Source: UBA1351 sp965140555 | GTDB lineage: Bacteria; Bacillota; Clostridia; Lachnospirales; Vallitaleaceae | Assembly: GCA_965140555.1 (NCBI GenBank) | Contig: OZ223259.1 | Span: 1,178,001-1,242,000 of the forward strand | DNA length: 64,000 nt | Direction: 5' to 3' | Shown here: positions 1-9,002 of the stretch, piece after piece | How the letters are laid out: every line of letters starts with the position of its first letter | Position numbering within the stretch: the first letter of the stretch is position 1 | Notes under the pieces: generated by a model | Told to the model about the DNA's origin: nothing | The model's input: the letters and a program-made list of their open reading frames with translations, nothing else | Database searches by the model: none | Translations under genes and position numbers: made by a program

Positions 1-919
1 CCACTTTGATTGTGCCCTTCGACTCTGCTCCTCCATAGGCTACATTGTCTACGGAAAGGCTGTCTTCATCATCTAGTTCAGCCCTAAAAAACTCAATCGA
101 ACTTGGCAATTTATCAAAAATAACCCGCCCCTCTTCTTGTCCACCAACTTGAATGGTTTTGGTTCCGATATAGGCATCTTCTCCATATAGACTTATATCT
201 ACGGACTGCTCAACATCACTTTCATTAAATGCTGTAACAAGAACTTGTTGCTGGGTTCCTGCTCCATTGAGACTGGCAACGACATGAGAAAGACCCATGT
301 TCCTCGATGAGGCTCCTACAAGATGATTCGTTGCCCCCATAATAGGATGATCCCCAAAGTAATGAATGCCAGATGCATCCAGTTGACTATAGCCACTTAA
401 TGTGCTTGATACCTGATTGGTATCCCATGCATATGACGTCACTTGAAGGGCTTTAATAGCATCTCGAATAACAGACAAGCTCTTTGTCTCTCGTATAAGA
501 ATCTCCGGTGTTTTGCTCAAATAAATCAATGTTACCGTATGATCACCGTCCAGTTGATTCACAAAATCTATAGCCATCTCCTGACTTTGCGTAAATCGAT
601 TCGGCGTTACATCTTCTTTTTGCATGGAAATAGACCCGTCAAGAACAAGAACAACATCACTCGGAATCTCTTCCTTACCGATATAAAAGTCTGCCAGCAA
701 CAGGGCACATAATAAGACAACCAAAATTTGAAGCCAAATAAGAGCTTGATAACGAAAGCGACTCATGGTCACTGCTTTGTCCATAGCCTCTTTTACTTGG
801 TCCCAAAGATAGGTACTTGGAATAATCTTTTCTTTGAATTTTGGTTTTAGCATATATAAAAAAATAAGAAACGGAATCCCTAACAGAGCCCATAATCCTA
901 TACTTTGCTCAATGCCCAT
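1..919 (-). CDS. BatA-like VWA-domain membrane protein, 3' end outside window
   Basis: Read directly from the minus strand: ATG at 919 overlaps the last 11 bases of the DUF58 gene (GGGCATTGA shared), and the frame stays open to base 1, giving at least 306 residues. Residues about 7-23 and 59-80 are membrane segments, as in the double-TM N-terminus of BatA-type proteins. A von Willebrand A domain starts near residue 87 with a complete MIDAS start, D94-x-S96-x-S98 (LVLDGSISMQ). It is the last visible gene of an operon with DUF58 and MoxR. MoxR/DUF58/VWA clusters are thought to act as chaperone or maturation systems at the membrane; the client here is unknown. Confidence 0.85.
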   Translation of the reverse strand, partial: MGIEQSIGLWALLGIPFLIFLYMLKPKFKEKIIPSTYLWDQVKEAMDKAVTMSRFRYQALIWLQILVVLLCALLLADFYIGKEEIPSDVVLVLDGSISMQKEDVTPNRFTQSQEMAIDFVNQLDGDHTVTLIYLSKTPEILIRETKSLSVIRDAIKALQVTSYAWDTNQVSSTLSGYSQLDASGIHYFGDHPIMGATNHLVGASSRNMGLSHVVASLNGAGTQQQVLVTAFNESDVEQSVDISLYGEDAYIGTKTIQVGGQEEGRVIFDKLPSSIEFFRAELDDEDSLSVDNVAYGGAESKGTIKV

Positions 920-1781
920 AATACCCCTCATTTCTAATTAGCGCTTCAATAAACGGTTGAATCCCTTCGCCTGCATTGACTAGAAAATAATTCGCTCGAT
1001 GTTTTTCACAAATTTTCCCGATTGTTGTCAAATATTCCTGAAGTTTTTCTTCATACACAACAAGTGCATCTTCTCTGGCATTAACGGATAATGCTATACC
1101 GGATTCCCGATCTTTGAATAAGGTATTCTCATGAAGATTCGGTGTCACCTCTTCTTTGGATAATATATGGCAGATAATAACCGATTGTTTCTTAAACCGT
1201 AACAGGGACAAGACATTATCCAGTTCATGGTCATACAATAAGTCTGATATAATAACGGTTAACCCCGTTCTAAATCGATTCTCCCATTGCTTAACCGTTT
1301 GATATAGATTCGTCTGTCCTTCATAGGGACTTTTCTCCAATCCTTGTATTAAAGGATAAAATCCTGTACCGCCTCGGATATTACGTCTCTCAGATACGAT
1401 TTTATCCGAAAATCCTACACATGAAACCGTATCGTATGCATTGAGTGCCTGATAGGCAAAGGTGGCTGCTGCCTGTAAAGAAACCTTTTGCTTCGACGCC
1501 TCTTCCATAGACAAGCTTTTATCTAGAAACAGGGTTACAGGAATCTCTTGTTCTTCCATAAAGCACTTGATAAACACCTTCTCAAAGCGAGCTAGTGCAT
1601 TCCAATCAATACGCCTAAAATCATCTCCAGGAGAGTATATGCGATAATCTGAAAACTCAACAGAACTTCCTTTAGATTGGGACCTGCGTCCCCCTGTCGG
1701 ATTGTTTTTCAAACGAATGGACGTCTGTAGTTGAACTCTAGCTATCATCGCCATAAATTCCGGTGTTATGACTGATGCCAT
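909..1781 (-). CDS. DUF58 family protein
   Basis: 290 residues. The DUF58 hallmark is clear at about residues 42-72 (EFSDYRIYSPGDDFRRIDW, then LARFEKVFIK). It is followed by a VWA-like strand LFLDKSLSM with a DxSxS pattern at 87-91, so a metal-binding adhesion-like fold is likely. No signal peptide or membrane segment is seen. Start ATG at 1781 follows GGAGGTATAAG, which also carries the stop of moxR, so the two are translationally coupled. DUF58 proteins nearly always travel with MoxR ATPases, as here. Function beyond this partnership is not known. Confidence 0.9.
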   Translation of the reverse strand: MASVITPEFMAMIARVQLQTSIRLKNNPTGGRRSQSKGSSVEFSDYRIYSPGDDFRRIDWNALARFEKVFIKCFMEEQEIPVTLFLDKSLSMEEASKQKVSLQAAATFAYQALNAYDTVSCVGFSDKIVSERRNIRGGTGFYPLIQGLEKSPYEGQTNLYQTVKQWENRFRTGLTVIISDLLYDHELDNVLSLLRFKKQSVIICHILSKEEVTPNLHENTLFKDRESGIALSVNAREDALVVYEEKLQEYLTTIGKICEKHRANYFLVNAGEGIQPFIEALIRNEGYYGH

Positions 1782-1782
1782 C

Positions 1783-2742
1783 TTATACCTCCAATTCTTT
1801 CATCAATCCCGTAATTAAGCCATCCACGGTGATTCCTTCACTCATAGCTTCAAAATTCAAGGTAATACGATGCCTTAATATAGGATGAGCCATCTGCTTA
1901 ATATCATTAAAGGATACGTTATAACGACCTTCAAGAAGTGCTTTTACCTTTGCACTTTTGATAATTCCTTGAGCCCCTCTCGGACTGGCTCCTTGTAGTA
2001 CATAACGTTTCACATCTTCTGTCGCTTCTTCTCGTGTCGGATGGGTAGCAACAATAAGGCGCATGGCATAATTCATCACATCCTCTGAAATAGGAATGTC
2101 ACGAAGAACCGATTGCATCCTTGTGAGTGAACCCCCGTCAATAATTGGTTGAACCGCCTCTTCATTGCCTGTTGTTGTTAGCTTAATAATAGATGTTAAA
2201 TCCGTAACATCCGGGAATTCCACAAGAAGTTTGAACATAAAACGGTCCATTTGAGCTTCAGGTAATGGATAGGTTCCTTCTTGGTCAATCGGATTTTGTG
2301 TCGCCATAACCATATAAGGGGCGGGTAGTTTATAGGTCGTTCCACCAACTGTCACCGTTTTTTCCTGCATGGCTTCAAGCATGGCTGCCTGAGTCTTAGG
2401 CGTCGCTCGGTTAATCTCATCGGCAAGAATAATATTACCAAAGACCGGACCTTCTTGAAACTCAAACGTGTTGGTATCCTTGTTATAGATATTCGTTCCT
2501 GTAATGTCTGCCGGCATTAAATCCGGTGTAAACTGGATACGACGAAATTCTAAGCCTAGGACTTCTCCCAAAACACTCACGAGGCGTGTCTTGCCTAAGC
2601 CCGGAACACCTTCCAGCAAAAGGTTACCTCCTGCTAGCAGACAGATTAGTGTATCTTCCACTAGCTTCTCTTGCCCAATGATATGGCGGCTAATCTCGCC
2701 TTTCATTGCTTGAATTTTCTCTTGTAATTGGTTTAATTCCAT
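1783..2742 (-). CDS. MoxR-family AAA+ ATPase
   Basis: 319 residues, usual length for MoxR. Walker A GVPGLGKT at 45-52, Walker B IILADE at 104-109 followed by INRATPKTQAALLEAM-type sequence, and the sensor region ATQNPIDQEGTYPLPEAQ near 147-165. Cytoplasmic ATPase presumed to remodel or load cofactors into a VWA-domain partner; the partners are probably the DUF58 and VWA genes just downstream. Start ATG at 2742 follows GAGGAGAAGGT. Preceded by 57 bp after the Gly/Glu-rich membrane protein gene, so it is probably in the same transcript. Confidence 0.92.
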   Translation of the reverse strand: MELNQLQEKIQAMKGEISRHIIGQEKLVEDTLICLLAGGNLLLEGVPGLGKTRLVSVLGEVLGLEFRRIQFTPDLMPADITGTNIYNKDTNTFEFQEGPVFGNIILADEINRATPKTQAAMLEAMQEKTVTVGGTTYKLPAPYMVMATQNPIDQEGTYPLPEAQMDRFMFKLLVEFPDVTDLTSIIKLTTTGNEEAVQPIIDGGSLTRMQSVLRDIPISEDVMNYAMRLIVATHPTREEATEDVKRYVLQGASPRGAQGIIKSAKVKALLEGRYNVSFNDIKQMAHPILRHRITLNFEAMSEGITVDGLITGLMKELEV

Positions 2743-2799
2743 ACCTTCTCCTCCTAATAGTACCTATTTAAAGTATAATGACACCTCAGCTCGTGTACG

Positions 2800-4230
2800 C
2801 TATCGGTCATTTAATTCTGTAAAGTATTGTTTCACAAAGTCTTTCATCAACACCGGTACCTGACGATTTTCCACTTGTTGGGTCGCTGATTGACTGTATT
2901 GACCAATCATTTGTTCATAGGACACAAAATCTCCCGGATCCGTAGGCAAACTACTCACACGCTCTTTTGTGCTATCATTCCCATCTTGGCGCTCTCCCGG
3001 AACAAACGATTCATTTCCCTCACCACCAAGTTGTGAAGGTGGATAGAGGGATTCATAGATAGCTTCTTTATCTTCCTTCGCTTCCCCTTTATTCCCTGAT
3101 GTCATTCCATCCATATAACCTGAGTCTTCACTGCTCGTGCCTTCACCCGGACCCCCTCCGGTGCCTGGTTTTTCACTTTCTCCACTTCCTTGGCCTTCTC
3201 CGCTTCCTTGACCCTCTCCACTTCCTTCGCCTTCTCCGCTTCCTTGGCCTTCTCCGCTTCCTTGACCCTCTCCGCTTCCTTGACCTGCTTCGCTTCCTTG
3301 GCCCTCTCCGCTTCCTTGGCCCTCTCCGCTTCCTTGGCCCTCTCCGCTTCCTTGGCCCTCTCCACTTCCTTGGCCCTCTCCACTTCCGTCGCCTTCTTCG
3401 CTTCCTTTTCCACTTCCAAAAGCCAGTTCAGAAATTGTTGGAGATGAGGATAACGCTGTTCCTGATGCATTCAGAGCTTCTTCTAATTGTGCGGCAATCT
3501 CTTCCATCTCTATATTTTCCGAACTATTTGCTAAGTCTTCCAGTTGATTCTTACCTTTAGATAATGCCTTTAACGCTTCTTCTTCACTTCTAGCATCCAT
3601 CAGTTCCTTTTTCATCGTATCTAGGATTGCTTCTAGTGCTTCTCGTTCAGATTCAGATAATTCTTTTTTTTCTTCTTCAAGGGCGTCCACAACCTCTTCT
3701 ATAGCTTCTTGTTCATCATGAACGGCCTCCATCAGTGCTTCTTCCTCATATGCTGTTCTAACGGCCTCTGTTTGTATCATACTGACTGCAATAATACCGA
3801 TACTAAGTAGACAAAGATAATACAAGGGTTTCTTTGAAAAAAACCATCGATACCGTTCTCTGATACGCGTATTAGCCATAAATTCCAACGTTTCTTGGCG
3901 CTGTTTTTCATATACAGACCCTTCCTGTTTTTCAAATTCCCATGCTGTCTGCAACCGTTCCTCACACCCCAATGCATCCACATAAGAAATCAAAGCATTT
4001 GTCTTGGGATAGGTTTTTATAGCAAGGGCAACCAGTAATACCGCGCCGACAATTGCCCAACGCACTAGCCATAAATCCCATGTCGGTATCGGTACAAAAC
4101 GGCTAACTACTAAAGCGACTAGCACAATAAACAGCCAGCCTGATAACACTAGAAGACCCTCTCGCATCCACTTATTCAACCAGAGTCGCCATCTAATCGG
4201 TTTTATAAAGGCTTTGATCTTTCTTTCCAT
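2800..4230 (-). CDS. Membrane protein with coiled coil and Gly/Glu/Ser hexapeptide repeats, unknown function
   Basis: 476 residues. Three N-terminal membrane segments (about 27-46, 54-71, 135-152) are followed by a strongly acidic, Lys/Glu-rich coiled-coil stretch (about 160-250), then some 12 near-identical GSGEGQ hexapeptides (about 275-360) and a hydrophilic C-terminal tail. The architecture resembles DUF4175-like or Bat-operon membrane proteins only loosely; I do not recognise a family with confidence. Start ATG at 4230 follows AAGGAGTTTTCT. It sits between the ABC permease (10 bp upstream) and moxR, so it probably works with the MoxR/VWA system. The repeat is encoded by an 18-bp tandem repeat prone to length change. 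Confidence 0.75.
   Translation of the reverse strand: MERKIKAFIKPIRWRLWLNKWMREGLLVLSGWLFIVLVALVVSRFVPIPTWDLWLVRWAIVGAVLLVALAIKTYPKTNALISYVDALGCEERLQTAWEFEKQEGSVYEKQRQETLEFMANTRIRERYRWFFSKKPLYYLCLLSIGIIAVSMIQTEAVRTAYEEEALMEAVHDEQEAIEEVVDALEEEKKELSESEREALEAILDTMKKELMDARSEEEALKALSKGKNQLEDLANSSENIEMEEIAAQLEEALNASGTALSSSPTISELAFGSGKGSEEGDGSGEGQGSGEGQGSGEGQGSGEGQGSGEGQGSEAGQGSGEGQGSGEGQGSGEGEGSGEGQGSGEGQGSGESEKPGTGGGPGEGTSSEDSGYMDGMTSGNKGEAKEDKEAIYESLYPPSQLGGEGNESFVPGERQDGNDSTKERVSSLPTDPGDFVSYEQMIGQYSQSATQQVENRQVPVLMKDFVKQYFTELNDR
3181..3404. repeat. 18-bp tandem repeat coding GSGEGQ units
   Basis: About 12 copies of an 18-bp unit (plus-strand form tccgcttccttggccctc) lie inside the membrane protein gene at 2800-4230. 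The unit is a multiple of 3, so copy-number change keeps the frame. Copies differ at a few positions (gac for ggc, actt for gctt). The open frames seen on the opposite strand and in other frames here are by-products of this repeat. Confidence 0.9.
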
Positions 4231-4240
4231 AGAAAACTCC

Positions 4241-5101
4241 TTACTTGATTTTTGCTAATCGACGTATTGCAATATAGGTAAATAAAGGGGTTACAATACT
4301 ATACCAAATCAGTGAAACAACATATGTAGGAACCTTTGCCGTTATGCCACTATAGTAACCCAACATTTCGTTTACCGAAAAATTATCACTCGTCAAAAGC
4401 GAAAGTATGCCGTAACCCGGATTTAATCCGAATAAGAGATTGGCTATGTCCGCTAGATTTGAATCCAGTAGATTTTGAATTGGAGAGTAATAAAAGGCAT
4501 TTGTTAAGATTGCTAGAATAAACAATATTACAAAAGGTGCTACAAATAGAATCCCCATAAATAAAAAGGTCATCATAATTGCTGTTATGTTTTTCTTGAA
4601 GAATACACTAGCAACCATTCCTATAGAACTTAACATACAGGAGGATACTAATAGGAATAACGTAATCTTAATGATATCAAAAACTCCGACACCACCAAAG
4701 AGCATCATAATACCTAAAAAGGGCATACTGGAAAAAACAATAAGAAAAACGTAGGCCAAGGATGCATACATTTTTCCTAGGACAATACGGTGCACCGGTA
4801 AATCTGTACATAATAACAAATCCAATGTTTGACGTTCTCTTTCTCCTGATATGGATGTTGCCGTTAGAATCGGAACAATTAACATCAGTAAGAATGTCTG
4901 GATGACAACAATGACATCAAACACCGTCGGAAATATGCTCGGATCAAAACCACGACGCATATAGTTATAACCTGTTACTTCTGATGAGTAGAAGAGTATT
5001 AAAATCAGACCTAATATGCCGGCATATACCGTCAACATGAGGGGTGTTTTCCATGTCCGCATTCGCGTCTTTAACTCTCGGTCCAAAATAGGATTAATCA
5101 T
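4241..5101 (-). CDS. ABC-2 type exporter permease
   Basis: 286 residues from the ATG at 5101; this start is preferred over the ATG at 5107 because AAGGAGG lies 6 bp upstream of it, whereas it abuts the other. Six hydrophobic segments; the motif SGERERQTLDLLLCTDLP (about 85-105) is typical of ABC-2 permeases of the NosY/GldF kind. The start overlaps the 3' end of the ATPase gene by 8 bp (ATGATTAA), so both are co-translated. With the ATPase and the large lipoprotein it probably forms one transporter or envelope machine. Confidence 0.88.
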   Translation of the reverse strand: MINPILDRELKTRMRTWKTPLMLTVYAGILGLILILFYSSEVTGYNYMRRGFDPSIFPTVFDVIVVIQTFLLMLIVPILTATSISGERERQTLDLLLCTDLPVHRIVLGKMYASLAYVFLIVFSSMPFLGIMMLFGGVGVFDIIKITLFLLVSSCMLSSIGMVASVFFKKNITAIMMTFLFMGILFVAPFVILFILAILTNAFYYSPIQNLLDSNLADIANLLFGLNPGYGILSLLTSDNFSVNEMLGYYSGITAKVPTYVVSLIWYSIVTPLFTYIAIRRLAKIK

Positions 5102-6023
5102 TGTCATCCTCCTTTGTCAATTGCATAAATATAGATTCTAGGCTTCCGCTGGTTTCCTCAAAATGATAAATTTGGACATCTTTTTGTATCAGTTGTTTGA
5201 GTAAGTCAGCCTTGTCATTATCATTGCCGGCAAATGAAAATTCAACGCCACCATTGGCTATCTGAAGGTCTTTTACCGTATCAATTTCACGAAGAATCAG
5301 CATGGCTTGGTCAAGGTCACTTGCCGTCTTCATCTTAATGCGATTCAAATGCGCCAAGTGTTTTTGTATCTCTGATACACTTCCTTTAATGACCAATTTA
5401 CCATGGCTGATAATACCAATGGTAGTACAAATTTCAGCTAATTCTAAAAGTATGTGGGAGCTAATAAGAATGGTCTTACCCATGCCATTTAACGTTTTCA
5501 CAATCTCTCGAAATTCTACACGAGCTCTTGGGTCGAGTCCGCTAGCCGGTTCATCCAATATAAGTATATCCGGATTGTGAATCAACGCACGGGCTAGACA
5601 CAACCTTTGTTTCATCCCTCGTGATAAATCATCGACATAAGAATCCATCTTATGTTCCAAATTAACTAACTGCACCAAGGGTTGAATAACGGCCTCTCTC
5701 TGCCGCTGAGGTATTTTATACACGCCGCAATAAAAGTCCATATACTCACTCGTTTTTAAATCATCATAGACACCAAAAAAATCCGGCATATAGCCAATGC
5801 GATGCTTAGCTCCCATTGGATCTTTGGCCACATCAATACCGTCAATAAACACTGTTCCTGATGTCGGACGCATTAAGCCGTTGGCAATTTTCATCGTGGT
5901 GGTTTTCCCGGCACCATTGGAACCGACAAAACCAAAAATTTCGCCTTTTTCTATGTCAAACGAGAGGCTATCCACTGCCGTAAATTTACCAAATCTCTTG
6001 ACTAGATTATCTACTTTAATCAT
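5094..6023 (-). CDS. ABC transporter ATP-binding protein
   Basis: 309 residues. Walker A GSNGAGKTT near 35-43, signature LSRGMKQRL near 133, Walker B ILILDEPASGLD, and H-loop SSHILLE. The C-terminal 90 residues are the extra domain typical of NosF/GldA/CcmA-like exporter ATPases. The ATG at 6023 overlaps the stop of the lipoprotein gene by 8 bp (ATGATTAA), mirroring the overlap with the permease downstream. Energises the permease at 4241-5101. The arrangement ATPase, permease and large extracytoplasmic protein recalls GldA-GldF-GldG, but I do not claim a gliding function. Confidence 0.92.
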   Translation of the reverse strand: MIKVDNLVKRFGKFTAVDSLSFDIEKGEIFGFVGSNGAGKTTTMKIANGLMRPTSGTVFIDGIDVAKDPMGAKHRIGYMPDFFGVYDDLKTSEYMDFYCGVYKIPQRQREAVIQPLVQLVNLEHKMDSYVDDLSRGMKQRLCLARALIHNPDILILDEPASGLDPRARVEFREIVKTLNGMGKTILISSHILLELAEICTTIGIISHGKLVIKGSVSEIQKHLAHLNRIKMKTASDLDQAMLILREIDTVKDLQIANGGVEFSFAGNDNDKADLLKQLIQKDVQIYHFEETSGSLESIFMQLTKEDDND

Positions 6024-8502
6024 TATCTATACCTCCCATGTTTAGACCAATTTGAGGTAGGCCAACTATATAAGAATTCCATTCTTCATCTTCCGGAATA
6101 ACTAGCTGAAGCCGCACAGTCCCATCCTCTCCTATGTAAGTATTAGGATCTATCTCAAATTCTTCACTAAGCATATAATCTGTTAACACTTCCCACTCAT
6201 TTGATATGGGGTTATACACATTTAATGATGCCTCTATCCCCTGTGCATCGCGAAATTTCCTGTCGCTCGAATAGAAATTATCCTGTTCCACAACAGGGCG
6301 CGTTTTTAGCACAATGTCCTCTACCTTATACCCTGCCATCAATTTATAACTCATCTCATAAGCACCCGTTTCAGCGTGATATATGGCTACTCGTTCTTCT
6401 TGAAGTGTATCACTATAATCCATATACCCCTGAGTATTATCTAATGAGGGTTGAATCACCCCAAAGTCAATGGTCCCTAACTCCTGATTTTCACCAAAGT
6501 CAACACCATACTCTACCAAAATAACATTCCGATTATATACATCCGGTTCGTCCCCATTAGCAATAATATCATACCCTATCGGTGTCTGATTAACGCCGAC
6601 GATAAAGGCACGATCTTGACTACTGTCATAGTATTGTTGGTTGCGATACCAATTTGTGAGTTCGTCATTTGCAAAGTAGGCTTCATACGTCTCACTAGCA
6701 CTCATGCCCTGAATTTCACCGGAGCTGTACATCCTCCCTTGAAAGACCTCATTACGGAAATAGTCATCCATGTTTTTCTGTTCATGAACGGTTGTTGTCT
6801 CTCCACTTTCAAAGTTCCCTAAAGGATAGACAGTGTTTCCCCAAATAAGGAAGGCATAATCTATATCTAAAGGAAGACGATTGGTCACTTCAAATCCAAT
6901 CTCTCCATCTAATACTTTCACCGTTACCTCTTGATTGCTTGTATCTTCTAACGGAATTGCTTTACTTCCTGATAGACGCACCAAGGACCACACACCAACG
7001 TCTGATTGAATATATCGATTCCGTTCGCCATCAACATGTCGACCGATAACCTTCTTTTTCTCAACCTTTTGGTCATCATAATAGGAACTATCTTCAAGCA
7101 TCGCCTGAATGGCTTCATTTTTATTCCAATCTATGGTCATATCGCCTTGTTTATTATTAAAGATACCGATAGTACTTTGAACATCCATATAATTTGTCCC
7201 TTGTTGTTGGGTGATATATGAAATCGAGTTTTCGATTGGTTTGTCATATCTTGACGAAAATCCGACCAAGTAAATGATGACGATCGATAAAAGGGATATA
7301 GCGGGAATCGTTATCCACATCCATTCGCGTTTATCCTTCCGTTTTAATACAAAGTAACTTAGCGGACCTACTACCAATATATAGAAAAACAAAATAACAC
7401 CCATTACACCAAATGGAGGTCGTTTTTCACTTGGTAAATTTTCCAAATCATACCAATTGGCATAGTCATCAAAGTAATACTTTGACGCCGTCCTTAACTC
7501 AAGACTTTGAATAAGACTCTCAAAGAAATAGCCATTCCTATTCCAATCTGAAATAGGTGCCTGTTTCAAATCGACAGCTAGTCGTATAATATGACCGGAT
7601 CCTATAGCTGTATCATAAGCTACGGGAATTCCTGCTACATAAATCGCCTTGGTTGAATCATCCATATCCGTCGCTAATGCATAGGACACTTCACCACTAA
7701 AGCGTTGTTCATTATCACTTAGGGGTTCCATACTCTCTGACGCCCCCCACACTATCGTATCAAGAGAATCCGGAAGGATCGTTTCTCTTTCCGCAAAAAG
7801 AATCCCTCCATTGTTAACCCAATCATAGAGTGTATGTGCAGCCTCTTCTTGATCCCGTAACGCATCGGTTTGTCCAATCATCAGAGCACTAAAGAATCCC
7901 ATTCCCTCACTATCCTTTAGAGGCTCTATCTCTTCCAAAAATATGGCCTTTAATCGATTATCTTCTTCCTGGTTCGTCTCATCCATGGTGGATTGATAGT
8001 AATTGTTACGAAAGGTATCTTGCTCTTGTTGTATACCTTCCGGAATCATCCATTCCATGTCATTCAAGTAACGATAATCATCCGGGTAGTCCGACAAAAT
8101 CCCCATGGTTGATTGATACGGTGCAATTGTTTGTGTCGGCTTTGCTGTTGTGGATGCCACAACATCATTACCCACTACCAATTCCACATCAAAAGACTTT
8201 TGAATCCTATAGACCGGCAGATAGAGTCTGAAAACTTTGGTTGTATTTCCTGCAATTTGTATTTCCTTATCCATCTCAACCTTTTGATTCCCATTCACAT
8301 CATAGTATGTGCGAATATAACCCTCTATATCCCCACCAAAATTTTGAACAGTCACTTCTAGGGGATTTCCTTTACTAACTTTCACAACATTGTCATAGCC
8401 AATGGTTGCCTGAATTTCCAAATCCGTCTTTTCTTTTGAACACCCTATTAGGGCTACAATAAGAAAAAGCCCGATAAACAGTATCTGTCTATATCCTTTC
8501 AT
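6016..8502 (-). CDS. Large membrane-anchored lipoprotein of the ABC/MoxR operon
   Basis: 828 residues from the ATG at 8502, chosen because AGGAGGAGAGCA lies directly upstream; an upstream in-frame ATG at 8535 has no ribosome site. The signal peptide ends in lipobox LIGC (Cys21). A long extracellular part of beta-rich appearance is interrupted by two membrane segments near residues 365-420 (GVILFFYILVVGPLSYFVL and TIPAISLLSIVIIYLVGF), and a second soluble half follows. First gene of the seven-gene operon. The topology resembles GldG or DUF4350-like partners of ABC-2 exporters, but no family is recognised firmly. Confidence 0.8.
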   Translation of the reverse strand: MKGYRQILFIGLFLIVALIGCSKEKTDLEIQATIGYDNVVKVSKGNPLEVTVQNFGGDIEGYIRTYYDVNGNQKVEMDKEIQIAGNTTKVFRLYLPVYRIQKSFDVELVVGNDVVASTTAKPTQTIAPYQSTMGILSDYPDDYRYLNDMEWMIPEGIQQEQDTFRNNYYQSTMDETNQEEDNRLKAIFLEEIEPLKDSEGMGFFSALMIGQTDALRDQEEAAHTLYDWVNNGGILFAERETILPDSLDTIVWGASESMEPLSDNEQRFSGEVSYALATDMDDSTKAIYVAGIPVAYDTAIGSGHIIRLAVDLKQAPISDWNRNGYFFESLIQSLELRTASKYYFDDYANWYDLENLPSEKRPPFGVMGVILFFYILVVGPLSYFVLKRKDKREWMWITIPAISLLSIVIIYLVGFSSRYDKPIENSISYITQQQGTNYMDVQSTIGIFNNKQGDMTIDWNKNEAIQAMLEDSSYYDDQKVEKKKVIGRHVDGERNRYIQSDVGVWSLVRLSGSKAIPLEDTSNQEVTVKVLDGEIGFEVTNRLPLDIDYAFLIWGNTVYPLGNFESGETTTVHEQKNMDDYFRNEVFQGRMYSSGEIQGMSASETYEAYFANDELTNWYRNQQYYDSSQDRAFIVGVNQTPIGYDIIANGDEPDVYNRNVILVEYGVDFGENQELGTIDFGVIQPSLDNTQGYMDYSDTLQEERVAIYHAETGAYEMSYKLMAGYKVEDIVLKTRPVVEQDNFYSSDRKFRDAQGIEASLNVYNPISNEWEVLTDYMLSEEFEIDPNTYIGEDGTVRLQLVIPEDEEWNSYIVGLPQIGLNMGGIDND

Positions 8503-8607
8503 TGCTCTCCTCCTACTTCTCTTAATGTTAATCATTAATTAAGATTATACATGATATGACCTATATGAACATTAACAAATCATTAAAGTAATCTTACAGC
8601 TTTATCA

Positions 8608-8647
8608 CAGATATGACAAACAGATGTCATATCTGTCGTGATATACT
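8608..8647 (+). promoter_or_regulatory. Perfect 11-bp inverted repeat (operator) and -10 box
   Basis: CAGATATGACA (8608-8618) and TGTCATATCTG (8625-8635) are perfect inverted arms separated by 6 bp. The -10 candidate TATACT follows at 8642-8647, and no good -35 lies 17 bp upstream of it, so the palindrome covers the -35 region. It stands upstream of the zinc-ribbon/WYL gene pair and is the natural candidate site for the WYL regulator. Palindrome seen; role inferred. Confidence 0.6.
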
Positions 8648-8695
8648 TTGTCCCGAAAGAACAATCACACATCATTTACGAAAGGAGTTATTTAT

Positions 8696-8959
8696 ATGAA
8701 TTATTGTCAAAGTTGCGGTATGCCCATGGAGGATGCTTCCCTCTATGGACTCGAAAAAGATGGTAGCAAAAGTACAGACTATTGTAAGTATTGTTATGAA
8801 AATGGGGCATTTGCTTCTGATCAGACCCTTGAGGAGATGATTACGTCTTGTATCCCATTTATGGTCAACGAGGGTATGTCTGAACAAGACGCTTCAAAAC
8901 TTTTACGTAACAACCTCCCCCATCTAAAACGTTGGAAAAACACAAGCACCGGTGTATAA
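8696..8959 (+). CDS. Small zinc-ribbon domain protein
   Basis: 87 residues from the ATG at 8696, preceded by AAAGGAG; an in-frame upstream ATG at 8648 has no ribosome site. Two Cys pairs (C4-x2-C7 and C30-x2-C33) in NYCQSCGMPM and DYCKYCYENG match the putative zinc-ribbon family common in Firmicutes. No membrane segment. The next gene, a WYL regulator, starts 43 bp downstream in the same direction and probably shares its promoter. The function of the family is unknown. Confidence 0.85.
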   Translation: MNYCQSCGMPMEDASLYGLEKDGSKSTDYCKYCYENGAFASDQTLEEMITSCIPFMVNEGMSEQDASKLLRNNLPHLKRWKNTSTGV

Positions 8960-9002
8960 TAAAACTAACCTGTCAACACGCAAGAATTTGAGGTAGTCTA
9001 TA

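Noticed and set aside
443..712. 89-residue plus-strand frame at the left edge
   Set aside because: Lies antisense to the VWA coding sequence, which has a complete MIDAS motif.
3099..3560. Long open frames opposite and beside the Gly/Glu repeat gene
   Set aside because: Low-complexity by-products of the 18-bp repeat; no ribosome site and strand opposite to a well-supported operon.
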